Shown here piece after piece: positions 1 to 6,780 of a DNA stretch of 11,728 nucleotides (position 1 is its first letter; each line of letters begins with the position of its first letter). Made by a program: the position numbers and the translations under genes. Origin of the DNA: an uncultured Kineosporia sp. (GTDB lineage: Bacteria; Actinomycetota; Actinomycetes; Actinomycetales; Kineosporiaceae); NCBI GenBank assembly GCA_937859855.1, contig CALMAR010000127.1, forward strand, positions 1 to 11,728. The letters are read 5' to 3'. Under the pieces are notes generated by a model. The model was not told where the DNA came from. It did not search any database and was given only the letters and a program-made list of their open reading frames with translations.

Positions 1-687
1 AGCGGACGCGGCGCGGCCGGTCGCCGGGCCGTGATCACTGTTTCCGACGAGCTGATCGGATCCGACGTCACGGCGCTGGCCCAGGCGCATCTTCCTCTCG
101 TGGTCATCGACCCGCTCGATCTCCCGCGGGCCCGGGTGACCAGTGTGGGCTCCACCAATTTCTCGGGCGGCCTGGCAGCGACCAATCACCTGCTGTCCCT
201 GGGGCATCGGCGGATCGGCTATGTGGGCGGCCCGGTCCGGGCTGCCTGCAACCAGGCCAGGATGCACGGTTACCGGGCCGCGATGGAGGCGGCCGGAGCG
301 CCCATCGCCGAGGGGTACGTCCGGATGGGGCATTTCCTGTACACCGACGGCGTGGCCGAAGGAGCCGCCCTGCTGGAACTTCCGCAGCCGCCCACCGCAG
401 TGTTCGCGGCCAGCGACGAGACCGCACTGGGCGTCGTCGAGGCGGCGCGATCGCGGGGCGTCCGGATCCCCGAAGACCTGAGCATCGTCGGCTTCGACGA
501 CTCACAGATCGCCCGGCTGGCATCGCCGCCCCTGACCACGGTGCGCCAGCCGATGCGCGAGATGGGTGCTGTGGCGCTGCGGACGGCGCTGCGGCTGGCC
601 GACGGCGAGCCGCTGGAATCCCACCACGTCGAACTGGCCACCCAGCTGATCGAGCGGCGCTCGACCGCACGGCTTCCCGGCTCCTGA
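1..687 (+). CDS. LacI-family transcriptional regulator, C-terminal part (5' end outside window)
   Basis: The reading frame is open from base 1, so the gene is cut by the left edge; the GTG at 31 is internal and should not be taken as the start. What remains, about 228 residues, is the periplasmic-binding-protein-like effector domain of a LacI/GalR repressor. Family landmarks in order are LGHRRIGYVGG, GYRAAMEAAG, AVFAASDETALGV, GVRIPEDLSIVGFDDS, PPLTTVRQP and a terminal LIERRST. The helix-turn-helix is not in the window. The gene ends 30 bases before the GH1 gene on the same strand, so it probably controls that gene and the following mutarotase in response to a beta-glycoside or its product, as CebR- and BglR-like LacI proteins do next to GH1 genes elsewhere. 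The ligand cannot be read from the sequence. The first ten codons are weakly conserved, so I cannot exclude a disturbed left end. Confidence 0.93.
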   Translation, partial: SGRGAAGRRAVITVSDELIGSDVTALAQAHLPLVVIDPLDLPRARVTSVGSTNFSGGLAATNHLLSLGHRRIGYVGGPVRAACNQARMHGYRAAMEAAGAPIAEGYVRMGHFLYTDGVAEGAALLELPQPPTAVFAASDETALGVVEAARSRGVRIPEDLSIVGFDDSQIARLASPPLTTVRQPMREMGAVALRTALRLADGEPLESHHVELATQLIERRSTARLPGS

Positions 688-702
688 ACGAGCCGAGCTA
701 CC

Positions 703-710
703 AGGAGGAG
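703..710 (+). promoter_or_regulatory. Ribosome binding site of the GH1 gene
   Basis: AGGAGGAG lies 7 bases before the ATG at 718. It is close to a perfect anti-16S match and fixes that ATG as the start. The 30-base gap after the LacI gene leaves little room for a separate promoter, so the two are probably cotranscribed. Confidence 0.8.
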
Positions 711-717
711 AACCATC

Positions 718-2145
718 ATGGACGGTCACGCCCTCGCCCAGGCCCCCAGCCCCGATTCGGTCGCAGAGCCGGATTCCGTGCTGCGATTTCCCCTTGGATT
801 CGCCTGGGGCACAGCCACAGCCAGTTATCAGATCGAAGGGGCTATCCGGGAGGGCGGCCGGACCCCCTCTATCTGGGACACGTTCGCCCACACGCCGGGC
901 GCGATCGCCAACGGTGACAACGGTGACATAGCCGACGATCATTACCACCGTTATCGCGAGGATGTGGCTCTGCTCGCTGACCTCGGGGTCACGCACTACC
1001 GCTTCTCCCTGGCGTGGCCCCGGCTGCAGCCGGATGGGCGGGGGCCGATCAATCCGGCCGGCCTTGACTTCTACAACCGGCTGGTGGACGAGCTGCTCGC
1101 CCGCGACATCCAGCCAGTGGTCACCCTCTACCACTGGGATCTGCCGCAACCGCTGGAGGACGCCGGAGGCTGGCCCGTGCGCGACACGGCTCACCGGTTC
1201 GCCGAGTACGCCGCGCTGGTGCATGACCAGCTCCACGACCGGATTCCCGCCTGGACCACGCTGAACGAGCCGTGGTGCTCGGCCTTCCTCGGTTACGCGG
1301 CGGGCGTGCACGCCCCGGGCCGGAAAGAGCCTGCCGCAGCCCTGGCCGCTGCCCACCACCTGCTGCTCGGGCACGGCCTGGCGATCCAGGCCATGCGCGG
1401 CCAGGATGGAACCAACACCTTCGGTGTCACCCTCAATCTGAGCCCGGTGGATCCGGCCAGTGACCAGGCCACCGATGTGGACGCGGCCCGGCGGGTCGAC
1501 GGAATCTCCAATCGCGTCTTCCTGGACCCCCTGCTGCGTAGCCGCTATCCGCAGGACGTCGCCCGGGACGTGGCTTCGATCAGTGACCTGGCCTTCATCG
1601 CCAGCGGCGACCTGCAGATCATCGGCCCGCCGATCGATTTTCTGGGCATCAACTACTACTCGCGCGCTGTCGTGCGGGCTGGCGGAGGTGATTCGCCGGG
1701 CTGGGTCGGCAGCGCCGATGTGCAGACGGTGCCGCGGGACCTCTCCACCACGGCCATGGGCTGGGAGATCGATCCGGAGGGGCTGTTCGATGTGCTCACC
1801 CGCGTGCAGGCCGACTACGGGCCGATCCCGATGTACGTGACCGAGAACGGTGCTGCCTTCCCCGACTCACCCGATGCCGGTGGTGAAGTCGCCGACCCGG
1901 CGCGAATCGACTTCTTGGACAGGCACTTCCGGGCCGCCCGGCGGGCGATCGATGAAGGCGTCGACCTGCGCGGCTACTTCGTCTGGAGCCTGCTGGACAA
2001 TTTCGAGTGGGCCGAGGGGTTCGCCAAGCGGTTCGGCCTGGTCTACGTCGACTACCGGACCCAGCACCGGATCCCGAAGGACAGCGCCCGCTGGCTGGCT
2101 GGCGTCACCAAGCGCAACGGCCTGATCGATCGCGTCCAGGACTGA
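718..2145 (+). CDS. Beta-glucosidase, glycoside hydrolase family 1
   Basis: Cytoplasmic retaining beta-glycosidase of 475 residues, the normal length for single-domain GH1 enzymes, with no signal peptide. It should hydrolyse cellobiose or other short beta-glucosides; some GH1 enzymes also take galactosides, fucosides or xylosides. The (beta/alpha)8 landmarks are present: SYQIEGA with Q38, the LYHWDLPQ stretch with H139, TLNEPW with acid/base E184, YVTENGAAF with nucleophile E376, and VWSLLDNFEWAEGF near 422-435 carrying the sugar-binding E430 and W431. Residues 1-22 are a Pro/Ala-rich tail ahead of the conserved FPLGFAWGTATASYQ start of the fold. The ATG has a strong ribosome binding site. 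The stop codon shares one base with the next gene's ATG, so translation is probably coupled. The class call is secure; the substrate is inference. Confidence 0.96.
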   Translation: MDGHALAQAPSPDSVAEPDSVLRFPLGFAWGTATASYQIEGAIREGGRTPSIWDTFAHTPGAIANGDNGDIADDHYHRYREDVALLADLGVTHYRFSLAWPRLQPDGRGPINPAGLDFYNRLVDELLARDIQPVVTLYHWDLPQPLEDAGGWPVRDTAHRFAEYAALVHDQLHDRIPAWTTLNEPWCSAFLGYAAGVHAPGRKEPAAALAAAHHLLLGHGLAIQAMRGQDGTNTFGVTLNLSPVDPASDQATDVDAARRVDGISNRVFLDPLLRSRYPQDVARDVASISDLAFIASGDLQIIGPPIDFLGINYYSRAVVRAGGGDSPGWVGSADVQTVPRDLSTTAMGWEIDPEGLFDVLTRVQADYGPIPMYVTENGAAFPDSPDAGGEVADPARIDFLDRHFRAARRAIDEGVDLRGYFVWSLLDNFEWAEGFAKRFGLVYVDYRTQHRIPKDSARWLAGVTKRNGLIDRVQD

Positions 2146-3206
2146 TGGCGCTGGATCCGGCATCGGCGGCCGTATCGGTGCCGGCGTCCGGCCAGAGGTC
2201 CCGCGGCCAGCGGGCCGATGTGTTCAGGCTGGGCGGCGAGCCCGGAGTCAGCCTGGAAGTGCTGACGACGGGGGCAGCAGTACGCCGCCTCGAGGTGAGC
2301 GGCCTCGACGGACGGCGGCGAAACGTCGTGCTCGGTCACTTCGATGCCGGTGACTATGCGCGGCCGGGCCCGTACCTGGGCGCGACCGTGGGCCGATACG
2401 CCAACCGGATCGCCGGTGCCCAATTCGCTCTGCACGGCAGGCACTTTCAGCTCACCGGTAATGATCGGGGGCACAACCTGCACGGAGGGCCGGCCGGATT
2501 CGACATTCGGACCTGGGACGTCGTCAGCGCCGGCGATCAGCACGCGGTTCTGGAACTGATCAGCCCGGACGGTGATCAGGGCTTCCCGGGCACCCTGACC
2601 GCCCGGGCCTCCTACACCGTGGACGGGGACACCGTCACGATCGAGTACACCGCCACCACCGATGCCCCGACCCTGGTGAATCTGACCAGTCACACGTACT
2701 GGAATCTCGACGGCGAGGACGCCGGCTCCATCGACGATCACGAACTGACCGTGCCCGCTGGCCAGTACACGCCGGTCGACCAGGAATCGATTCCGCTGGG
2801 CGAGCACGCCAGCGTTGCGGGGACCCCGTTCGACTTCCGCTCACCAGGGCGGCTGGGACCGGCCACCCGGGCCGGTCATCCGCAGATCCGAGCTGCCCGG
2901 GGCATCGACCACAACTTCGTGATCCCCGGCTCGGGGCTGCGAAAACTGGCCGTGCTCCGATCGCAGCGCAGCGGGATCCAGCTGATCATCAGCAGCGACC
3001 AGCCCGGGCTGCAGATCTACACCGGCAACCACCTCGACGGAAGCCAGCGGTCGACTTCGGGAGCGCTGTACCGGCAGGGCGCCGGAATCGCCCTGGAACC
3101 CCAGCATTTCCCGGATTCACCGCATCACCCCGAGTGGCCCAGTACGGTGCTGCGGCCGGGGGAGCGGTATCGAACGGTGACCCAGCTGCAGCTCCAGGCG
3201 CTCTGA
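2145..3206 (+). CDS. galM: Aldose 1-epimerase (galactose mutarotase)
   Basis: Interconverts alpha and beta anomers of glucose, galactose, xylose and similar sugars in the cytoplasm. The product is 353 residues, usual for the family. Visible motifs are GRYANRI, NLHGG (H113), LVNLTSHTYWNL (H183, the catalytic acid position), DHNF (D255), LQIYTGN and IALEPQHFPDSP (E318, the catalytic base position). The open frame extends back to 2007, but that part lies inside the GH1 gene in another frame. The ATG at 2145 overlaps the GH1 stop as TGATG with a short AGGA at 2138-2141 ahead of it, which points to translational coupling. The first 24 or so residues are an Ala/Ser/Arg-rich extension before the fold begins at DVFRLGGEPGVSL. 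Its place after the glycosidase fits processing of the beta-anomer released by hydrolysis. The gene ends 12 bases short of the convergent ROK gene. Confidence 0.94.
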   Translation: MALDPASAAVSVPASGQRSRGQRADVFRLGGEPGVSLEVLTTGAAVRRLEVSGLDGRRRNVVLGHFDAGDYARPGPYLGATVGRYANRIAGAQFALHGRHFQLTGNDRGHNLHGGPAGFDIRTWDVVSAGDQHAVLELISPDGDQGFPGTLTARASYTVDGDTVTIEYTATTDAPTLVNLTSHTYWNLDGEDAGSIDDHELTVPAGQYTPVDQESIPLGEHASVAGTPFDFRSPGRLGPATRAGHPQIRAARGIDHNFVIPGSGLRKLAVLRSQRSGIQLIISSDQPGLQIYTGNHLDGSQRSTSGALYRQGAGIALEPQHFPDSPHHPEWPSTVLRPGERYRTVTQLQLQAL

Positions 3207-3232
3207 AATGTTCCAGGTTCAGGCGCTCTGAA
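3195..3232. repeat. 13-base direct repeat spanning two convergent stop codons
   Basis: CAGGCGCTCTGAA occurs at 3195-3207 and again at 3220-3232, 25 bases apart, with weaker matching in the flanks. The first copy contains the galM stop (3204-3206). The second contains part of the ROK stop, read on the other strand (3219-3221). It looks like a small tandem duplication at the junction of the two genes. I see no hairpin with a T-run here. Confidence 0.7.
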
Positions 3233-4418
3233 CGGTTCGCCCAGCCATCCCCAGCGGATCGGCCAGCAGCGGCTCGAAGGCCAGTTCGGCCGCGCCGATC
3301 AGCGCCGAGTCGTCGCCCAGCCCGGCCGGGACCACGCGCAGGTCCTCGCGCAGCACAGCCGGTCCACCAGCGGACAGCGAGTCCAGCACTTGCTCCTTAC
3401 GGGCCTTCCAGACCTGGGCCAGCACTCCGCCCAGCACGATCACCTCGGGGTTGAACAGGTTGACCAGCGCACGCAGCCCGATCCCGGTCCACCGCGCCAG
3501 GTCCGCCAGAGCACGGCTGGAGCGCCCGTCCCCGCTGGATGCGGCGGCGATCACCTGCGCCACCGCGGTGGGGCCGCCGCCGGGCAGCCAGCCTGCCGCC
3601 TCGAGCAGGTGGTTCTCTCCGACCCGGGTCTCCCAGCAGCCGCGGGCCCCGCATCGGCACGCCGCACCGTTGCTGTCCACCAGCAGATGGCCGATCTCGC
3701 CGGCGTAGCCGTCCGAACCGCGCAGCGGCATCCCGCTGACCAGGAACCCGCCACCGATTCCCACGCTTCCGGCCACGTAGGCGACGTCGCTGGCCCCGAT
3801 CGCCGACCCGCGCAGATGCTCAGCCAGAACGCCCAGGTTGGCGTCGTTTCCGATCCGGACCGGCAGACCAGCTTCACGGTGCAGCCGGGCGCTGAACGGC
3901 TCGTCCACCCAGCCCAGGTTCGGCGCGAACCGCACCAGCCCGTCGTCCGAGCGGACCGCGCCGGGCACGGACACGCCCACTCCGATACATCGGGAGGCGC
4001 CTGCCAGGCCGAGTATCTCCCGGATGGCCTGGGCCACTGAGATCGCCACCGCGTCGGCGTCGTGTTCACCGGGCTGATGCCGCCGCTCGCGCCGCTCGAA
4101 GACCATCCCGCCCAGCCCGACCAAGGCGGTGACGATCCGGTCGACGTCCAGCATCACCGCGACCACGGTGACGTCCTCACGCGGCACCACCAGATGGGAC
4201 GGCCGCCCGGTGCGCCGGGCACCCGTCGGCCGCATCTCGCTGATCAGTCCCAGCGCTTCCAGCTGGGCCGTGAGATCTCCGATGGTGCTGCGGTTCAGGC
4301 CAAGTTCAGCGGTCAGGGCCGCCCGGCTGGTCGGCCCCGAGGCATGGACCCGGGCCAGCACGGAGCGCAGGTTATTGCGGCGAAGCTCGTCCTGAGCGAC
4401 GCCTGAACCTCGAGCCAT
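3219..4418 (-). CDS. ROK-family transcriptional repressor (XylR/NagC/Rok7B7-like)
   Basis: Sugar-responsive repressor of 399 residues, full length for ROK repressors. A winged helix-turn-helix occupies about residues 28-74 (SRAALTAELGLNRSTIGDLT, then the GARRTGRPS wing), followed by the sugar-kinase-like ROK fold. ROK landmarks are NDAN (191-194), GSVGIGGG (217-224), GEIGH (240-244) and the zinc site H244, C254, C256 and C261 in CRCGARGC, with the same spacing as in E. coli Mlc. The glucokinase phosphate-binding threonine is replaced in SVGIGGG, which fits a regulator without kinase activity. The ATG at 4418 follows AAGGAGG by 8 bases. The gene starts 33 bases after the permease stop on the same strand, so it is the last gene of the importer operon and probably autoregulates it. 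The inducer is likely xylose or a related sugar, by context only. Confidence 0.93.
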   Translation of the reverse strand: MARGSGVAQDELRRNNLRSVLARVHASGPTSRAALTAELGLNRSTIGDLTAQLEALGLISEMRPTGARRTGRPSHLVVPREDVTVVAVMLDVDRIVTALVGLGGMVFERRERRHQPGEHDADAVAISVAQAIREILGLAGASRCIGVGVSVPGAVRSDDGLVRFAPNLGWVDEPFSARLHREAGLPVRIGNDANLGVLAEHLRGSAIGASDVAYVAGSVGIGGGFLVSGMPLRGSDGYAGEIGHLLVDSNGAACRCGARGCWETRVGENHLLEAAGWLPGGGPTAVAQVIAAASSGDGRSSRALADLARWTGIGLRALVNLFNPEVIVLGGVLAQVWKARKEQVLDSLSAGGPAVLREDLRVVPAGLGDDSALIGAAELAFEPLLADPLGMAGRTVQSA

Positions 4419-4451
4419 GCTGTGCGCCTCCTTGGCCGGGGTGATCGGACA

Positions 4452-5723
4452 TCAGCCACGCCCGGTAGCAGCCGCCCTCCGCCGGCTCAGAGCGTCCACG
4501 CTGGCGGCGATCAGCAGCACGATTCCGGTCACGATGAACACCCGGCCCTGGGGCTGGTTCAGCAACGACATTCCGTTGTCGATCACGGCGACCACCAGGC
4601 CACCGATCACGGCGTCCACGATCCGGCCCTTCCCGCCGAACAGGCTGGTACCACCGATCACCGCCGCGCCGACCGCATACAACAGGGTCTGCTGGCCTCC
4701 GGTGGTGGGGGACACCGAGTTGTCCCGGCTGGCGATCAGCACCCCAGCGATGGCGGCCAGGGTGGAGGAGATGATGAAACAGGACAGTCTGACCGTGGCC
4801 ACATCGATACCGGCCCGGCGAGCCGCCTCAGCGTTCCCACCGACCGCGTAGACGTGACGGCCCCACGGGGTCCGGGTCAGCACGAAGGAGAGCACCACCA
4901 GCAGGGTGACCAGCACCGCCACCACGATCGGGATGCCCTTGATCGAGCTGACCGCTGGGTTCCGGCTGCGCTCCCGGCTCAGATAGAAGGTGGCCAGGGC
5001 CAGGATCAGCACCAGCGATCCGGTCTTGGCCGCCCAGACCGCCAGCGGGTCGCCGCTGAGCCCAGCGGCACGGCGGGACACCGACCGGCGGAAGGTCAAC
5101 AGCGCATACCCGGCGGCCAGCACCAGGAACAGCACCCAGCCCAGCCAGACCGACATGTTCTTGTTCATGATCGCCAGAATGGTGGAGTTCCGGTAGGGAA
5201 TGGTCCCGCCCTCGCCGACGATCACCAGCAGCAGGCCCTGCAGGCCGAGGAAAGCCGCCAGCGTGACCACGAAGGACGGGATGCCCAGGTAGGAGACCAG
5301 CCAGCCGATGCAGCCGCCGATCACCAGGCCGGTGAGCAGACAGGCGATCAGCGCAACCGGCCAGGGCCAGCCGTGCTTGGTCATGAACACGCCCATCACC
5401 GCGGCTGCGGTGCCGGCCGCGTAGCCGGCCGAGAGGTCGATCTCGCCCAGCAGCAGCACGAAGACCAGGCCCATCGCGATCACCATCACGCCGGCGCTCT
5501 GGTTGATCAGGTTGGCGATGTTGAACGCGTTGGTGAAGGTCGATCCCTTCAGCGCGGCGAAGACGATGACCAGAGCCACCAGGCCGCCGACCGCCGGCAG
5601 CGAGCCCACGTCGCCGCCACGCACGCGCTGCCCGTAGGCACGAAGGGCCCCGCCCAGCGAGTTCTCGCCCACCGGCTGGGCGAAAGCCGGTTGCTGCGGC
5701 TCCTGGGTCGTGATGGTGCTCAT
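4452..5723 (-). CDS. xylH: Sugar ABC transporter permease, XylH/RbsC type
   Basis: Membrane channel subunit of a CUT2-class monosaccharide importer, 423 residues, nearer the length of XylH than of the shorter RbsC. After a polar cytoplasmic N-terminus (about 1-40) I count roughly ten to twelve hydrophobic segments, among them about 42-59, 76-96, 121-141, 147-169, 192-211, 231-248, 264-284, 312-333, 345-366 and 393-409. Family signatures include GEIDLSAGY near 93-101, YLGIPSFVVTLA near 145, the cytoplasmic VGGNAEAARRAGI (294-306) that contacts the ATPase, and VIGGTSLFGGKG near 355-366. The ATG overlaps the ATPase stop by four bases (ATGA), a standard sign of coupled translation within one operon. 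Xylose as substrate is inferred from the XylF-like partner and the ROK neighbour. Confidence 0.92.
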   Translation of the reverse strand: MSTITTQEPQQPAFAQPVGENSLGGALRAYGQRVRGGDVGSLPAVGGLVALVIVFAALKGSTFTNAFNIANLINQSAGVMVIAMGLVFVLLLGEIDLSAGYAAGTAAAVMGVFMTKHGWPWPVALIACLLTGLVIGGCIGWLVSYLGIPSFVVTLAAFLGLQGLLLVIVGEGGTIPYRNSTILAIMNKNMSVWLGWVLFLVLAAGYALLTFRRSVSRRAAGLSGDPLAVWAAKTGSLVLILALATFYLSRERSRNPAVSSIKGIPIVVAVLVTLLVVLSFVLTRTPWGRHVYAVGGNAEAARRAGIDVATVRLSCFIISSTLAAIAGVLIASRDNSVSPTTGGQQTLLYAVGAAVIGGTSLFGGKGRIVDAVIGGLVVAVIDNGMSLLNQPQGRVFIVTGIVLLIAASVDALSRRRAAATGRG

Positions 5724-6628
5724 CGGGGGTCCATCCCTTCGGTCGCAACATCGTCCTGATGGGAGGGTTCGCTGACCGCGGGGCCGGCGTCCTGGGCGAT
5801 CGCACGGCTGAGGTTGGGCACCGACTGGCTGGTGCTCTGCAGGCCCAGCTCTCCCGATCGCCCGGCCGTGATGAGCTGTACGACCTGGTTGTTGTCCACC
5901 GAACTGGCCGGGATCTGAGCCACCATCTGACCCAGGTAGAGCACGGCGATGTTGTCGGCCACCTGGAAGACGTCGTTCAGGTTGTGGCTGATCAGAATCA
6001 CGCCAAGCCCGCGATCGGCCAGGCGGCGGACCAGCAGCAGCACCTGTTCGGTCTGGGCCACACCGAGTGCGGCGGTCGGCTCGTCCAGGATCACTACCTT
6101 GGAGTTCCAGAGCACGGCCCGCGCGATGGCCACCGTCTGCCGCTGGCCACCCGAGAGGCTGGAGACGTGCGTGCGCACCGACTTCAGGGTGCGGACCGAG
6201 AGCCCGGCCAGGGTGTCCTTGGCCCGGGCCTCCATGGTGTCCTCGTCCAGCAGGCGGTGCTTCTTCAGTTCACGGCCGAGGAACATGTTGTGAACGACGT
6301 CGAGGTTGTCGCACAGCGCGAGGTCCTGATAGACGACCTCGATTCCGAGGGCGTTGCTGTCCTTCGGGCTGGCGACATGGACGGAGCGGCCGTCGAACAG
6401 ATACTCGCCGGAGTCGAAGCTGTGGATGCCGGCGATCCCTTTGATCAGGGTGCTCTTGCCGGCCCCATTATCTCCGACCAGGGCGGTCACCTGGCCGGGA
6501 TACACGTCGAGATCCACGCCGCGTAACACGTCGACGGCGCCGAAGCTCTTGTTCACTGCACGCAACTGGAGCAGCGGCTGACCGCTGGTTGCCACCGGAG
6601 CAGGCTCCGGCGTGGTCATGGTGCTCAT
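5720..6628 (-). CDS. xylG: Sugar ABC transporter ATPase, single-domain XylG/FrcA type
   Basis: Energises the CUT2 importer. The product is 302 residues with one nucleotide-binding domain: Walker A GDNGAGKST (52-60), Q-loop Q101, signature LSGGQ (158-162), Walker B VVILDE (178-183) and switch H215 in ISHN. E. coli XylG and RbsA have two such domains in about 500 residues, so this one should act as a homodimer, as in FrcA-type systems. The last 50 or so residues are a polar, probably disordered tail. The ATG at 6628 has GGAGG 5 bases upstream within AAGGACGGAGG; nearly the same leader precedes the binding-protein gene. The N-terminus MSTMTTPEP closely resembles that of the permease (MSTITTQEP). 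A 152-base gap with a strong hairpin separates it from the binding-protein gene. Confidence 0.93.
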   Translation of the reverse strand: MSTMTTPEPAPVATSGQPLLQLRAVNKSFGAVDVLRGVDLDVYPGQVTALVGDNGAGKSTLIKGIAGIHSFDSGEYLFDGRSVHVASPKDSNALGIEVVYQDLALCDNLDVVHNMFLGRELKKHRLLDEDTMEARAKDTLAGLSVRTLKSVRTHVSSLSGGQRQTVAIARAVLWNSKVVILDEPTAALGVAQTEQVLLLVRRLADRGLGVILISHNLNDVFQVADNIAVLYLGQMVAQIPASSVDNNQVVQLITAGRSGELGLQSTSQSVPNLSRAIAQDAGPAVSEPSHQDDVATEGMDPR

Positions 6629-6698
6629 CGACGCCTCCGTCCTTGGCGGGTCATCCGTGAGATCAGCGAATCATCACCAGTGTGAAACCGGAGCAGGC

Positions 6699-6709
6699 CC
6701 GGCCCGGTG
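6699..6709 (-). repeat. Second copy of a hairpin arm (possible alternative pairing)
   Basis: CCGGCCCGGTG at 6699-6709 repeats the left arm at 6739-6749, exactly 40 bases away. It can pair over 11 bases with the same right arm (6754-6764). In the transcript the right arm is made first and the near partner second, so the tight hairpin should win unless something blocks it. Whether the alternative fold matters is unknown. Confidence 0.5.
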
Positions 6710-6735
6710 TCCACCACTTGGGCGAAATCCGGCTA

Positions 6736-6767
6736 GGGCCGGCCCGGTGTTGCCACCGGGCCGGCCC
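6736..6767 (-). promoter_or_regulatory. Strong hairpin between binding-protein and ATPase genes
   Basis: GGGCCGGCCCGGTG (6736-6749) is perfectly complementary to CACCGGGCCGGCCC (6754-6767), giving a 14-base-pair stem. On the transcribed minus strand the four-base loop reads GCAA, a stable GNRA tetraloop. It begins 13 bases after the binding-protein stop. No T-run follows, so it is either a GC-rich actinobacterial partial terminator or an mRNA-stabilising structure. Either would leave more binding-protein message than ATPase/permease message, as in other binding-protein-dependent importers. Confidence 0.75.
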
Positions 6768-6780
6768 ATCCCGTCCTGGG

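Noticed and set aside
4422..5759. A 445-residue open frame on the plus strand opposite the permease
   Set aside because: Its Gln/His/Asp-rich composition is the mirror of membrane-protein codons, and the minus strand encodes a clear permease.
6736..6767. A full Rho-independent terminator ending the operon after the binding protein
   Set aside because: There is no T-run after the stem, and the ATPase and permease follow on the same strand without a visible promoter, so partial termination or stabilisation is more likely.
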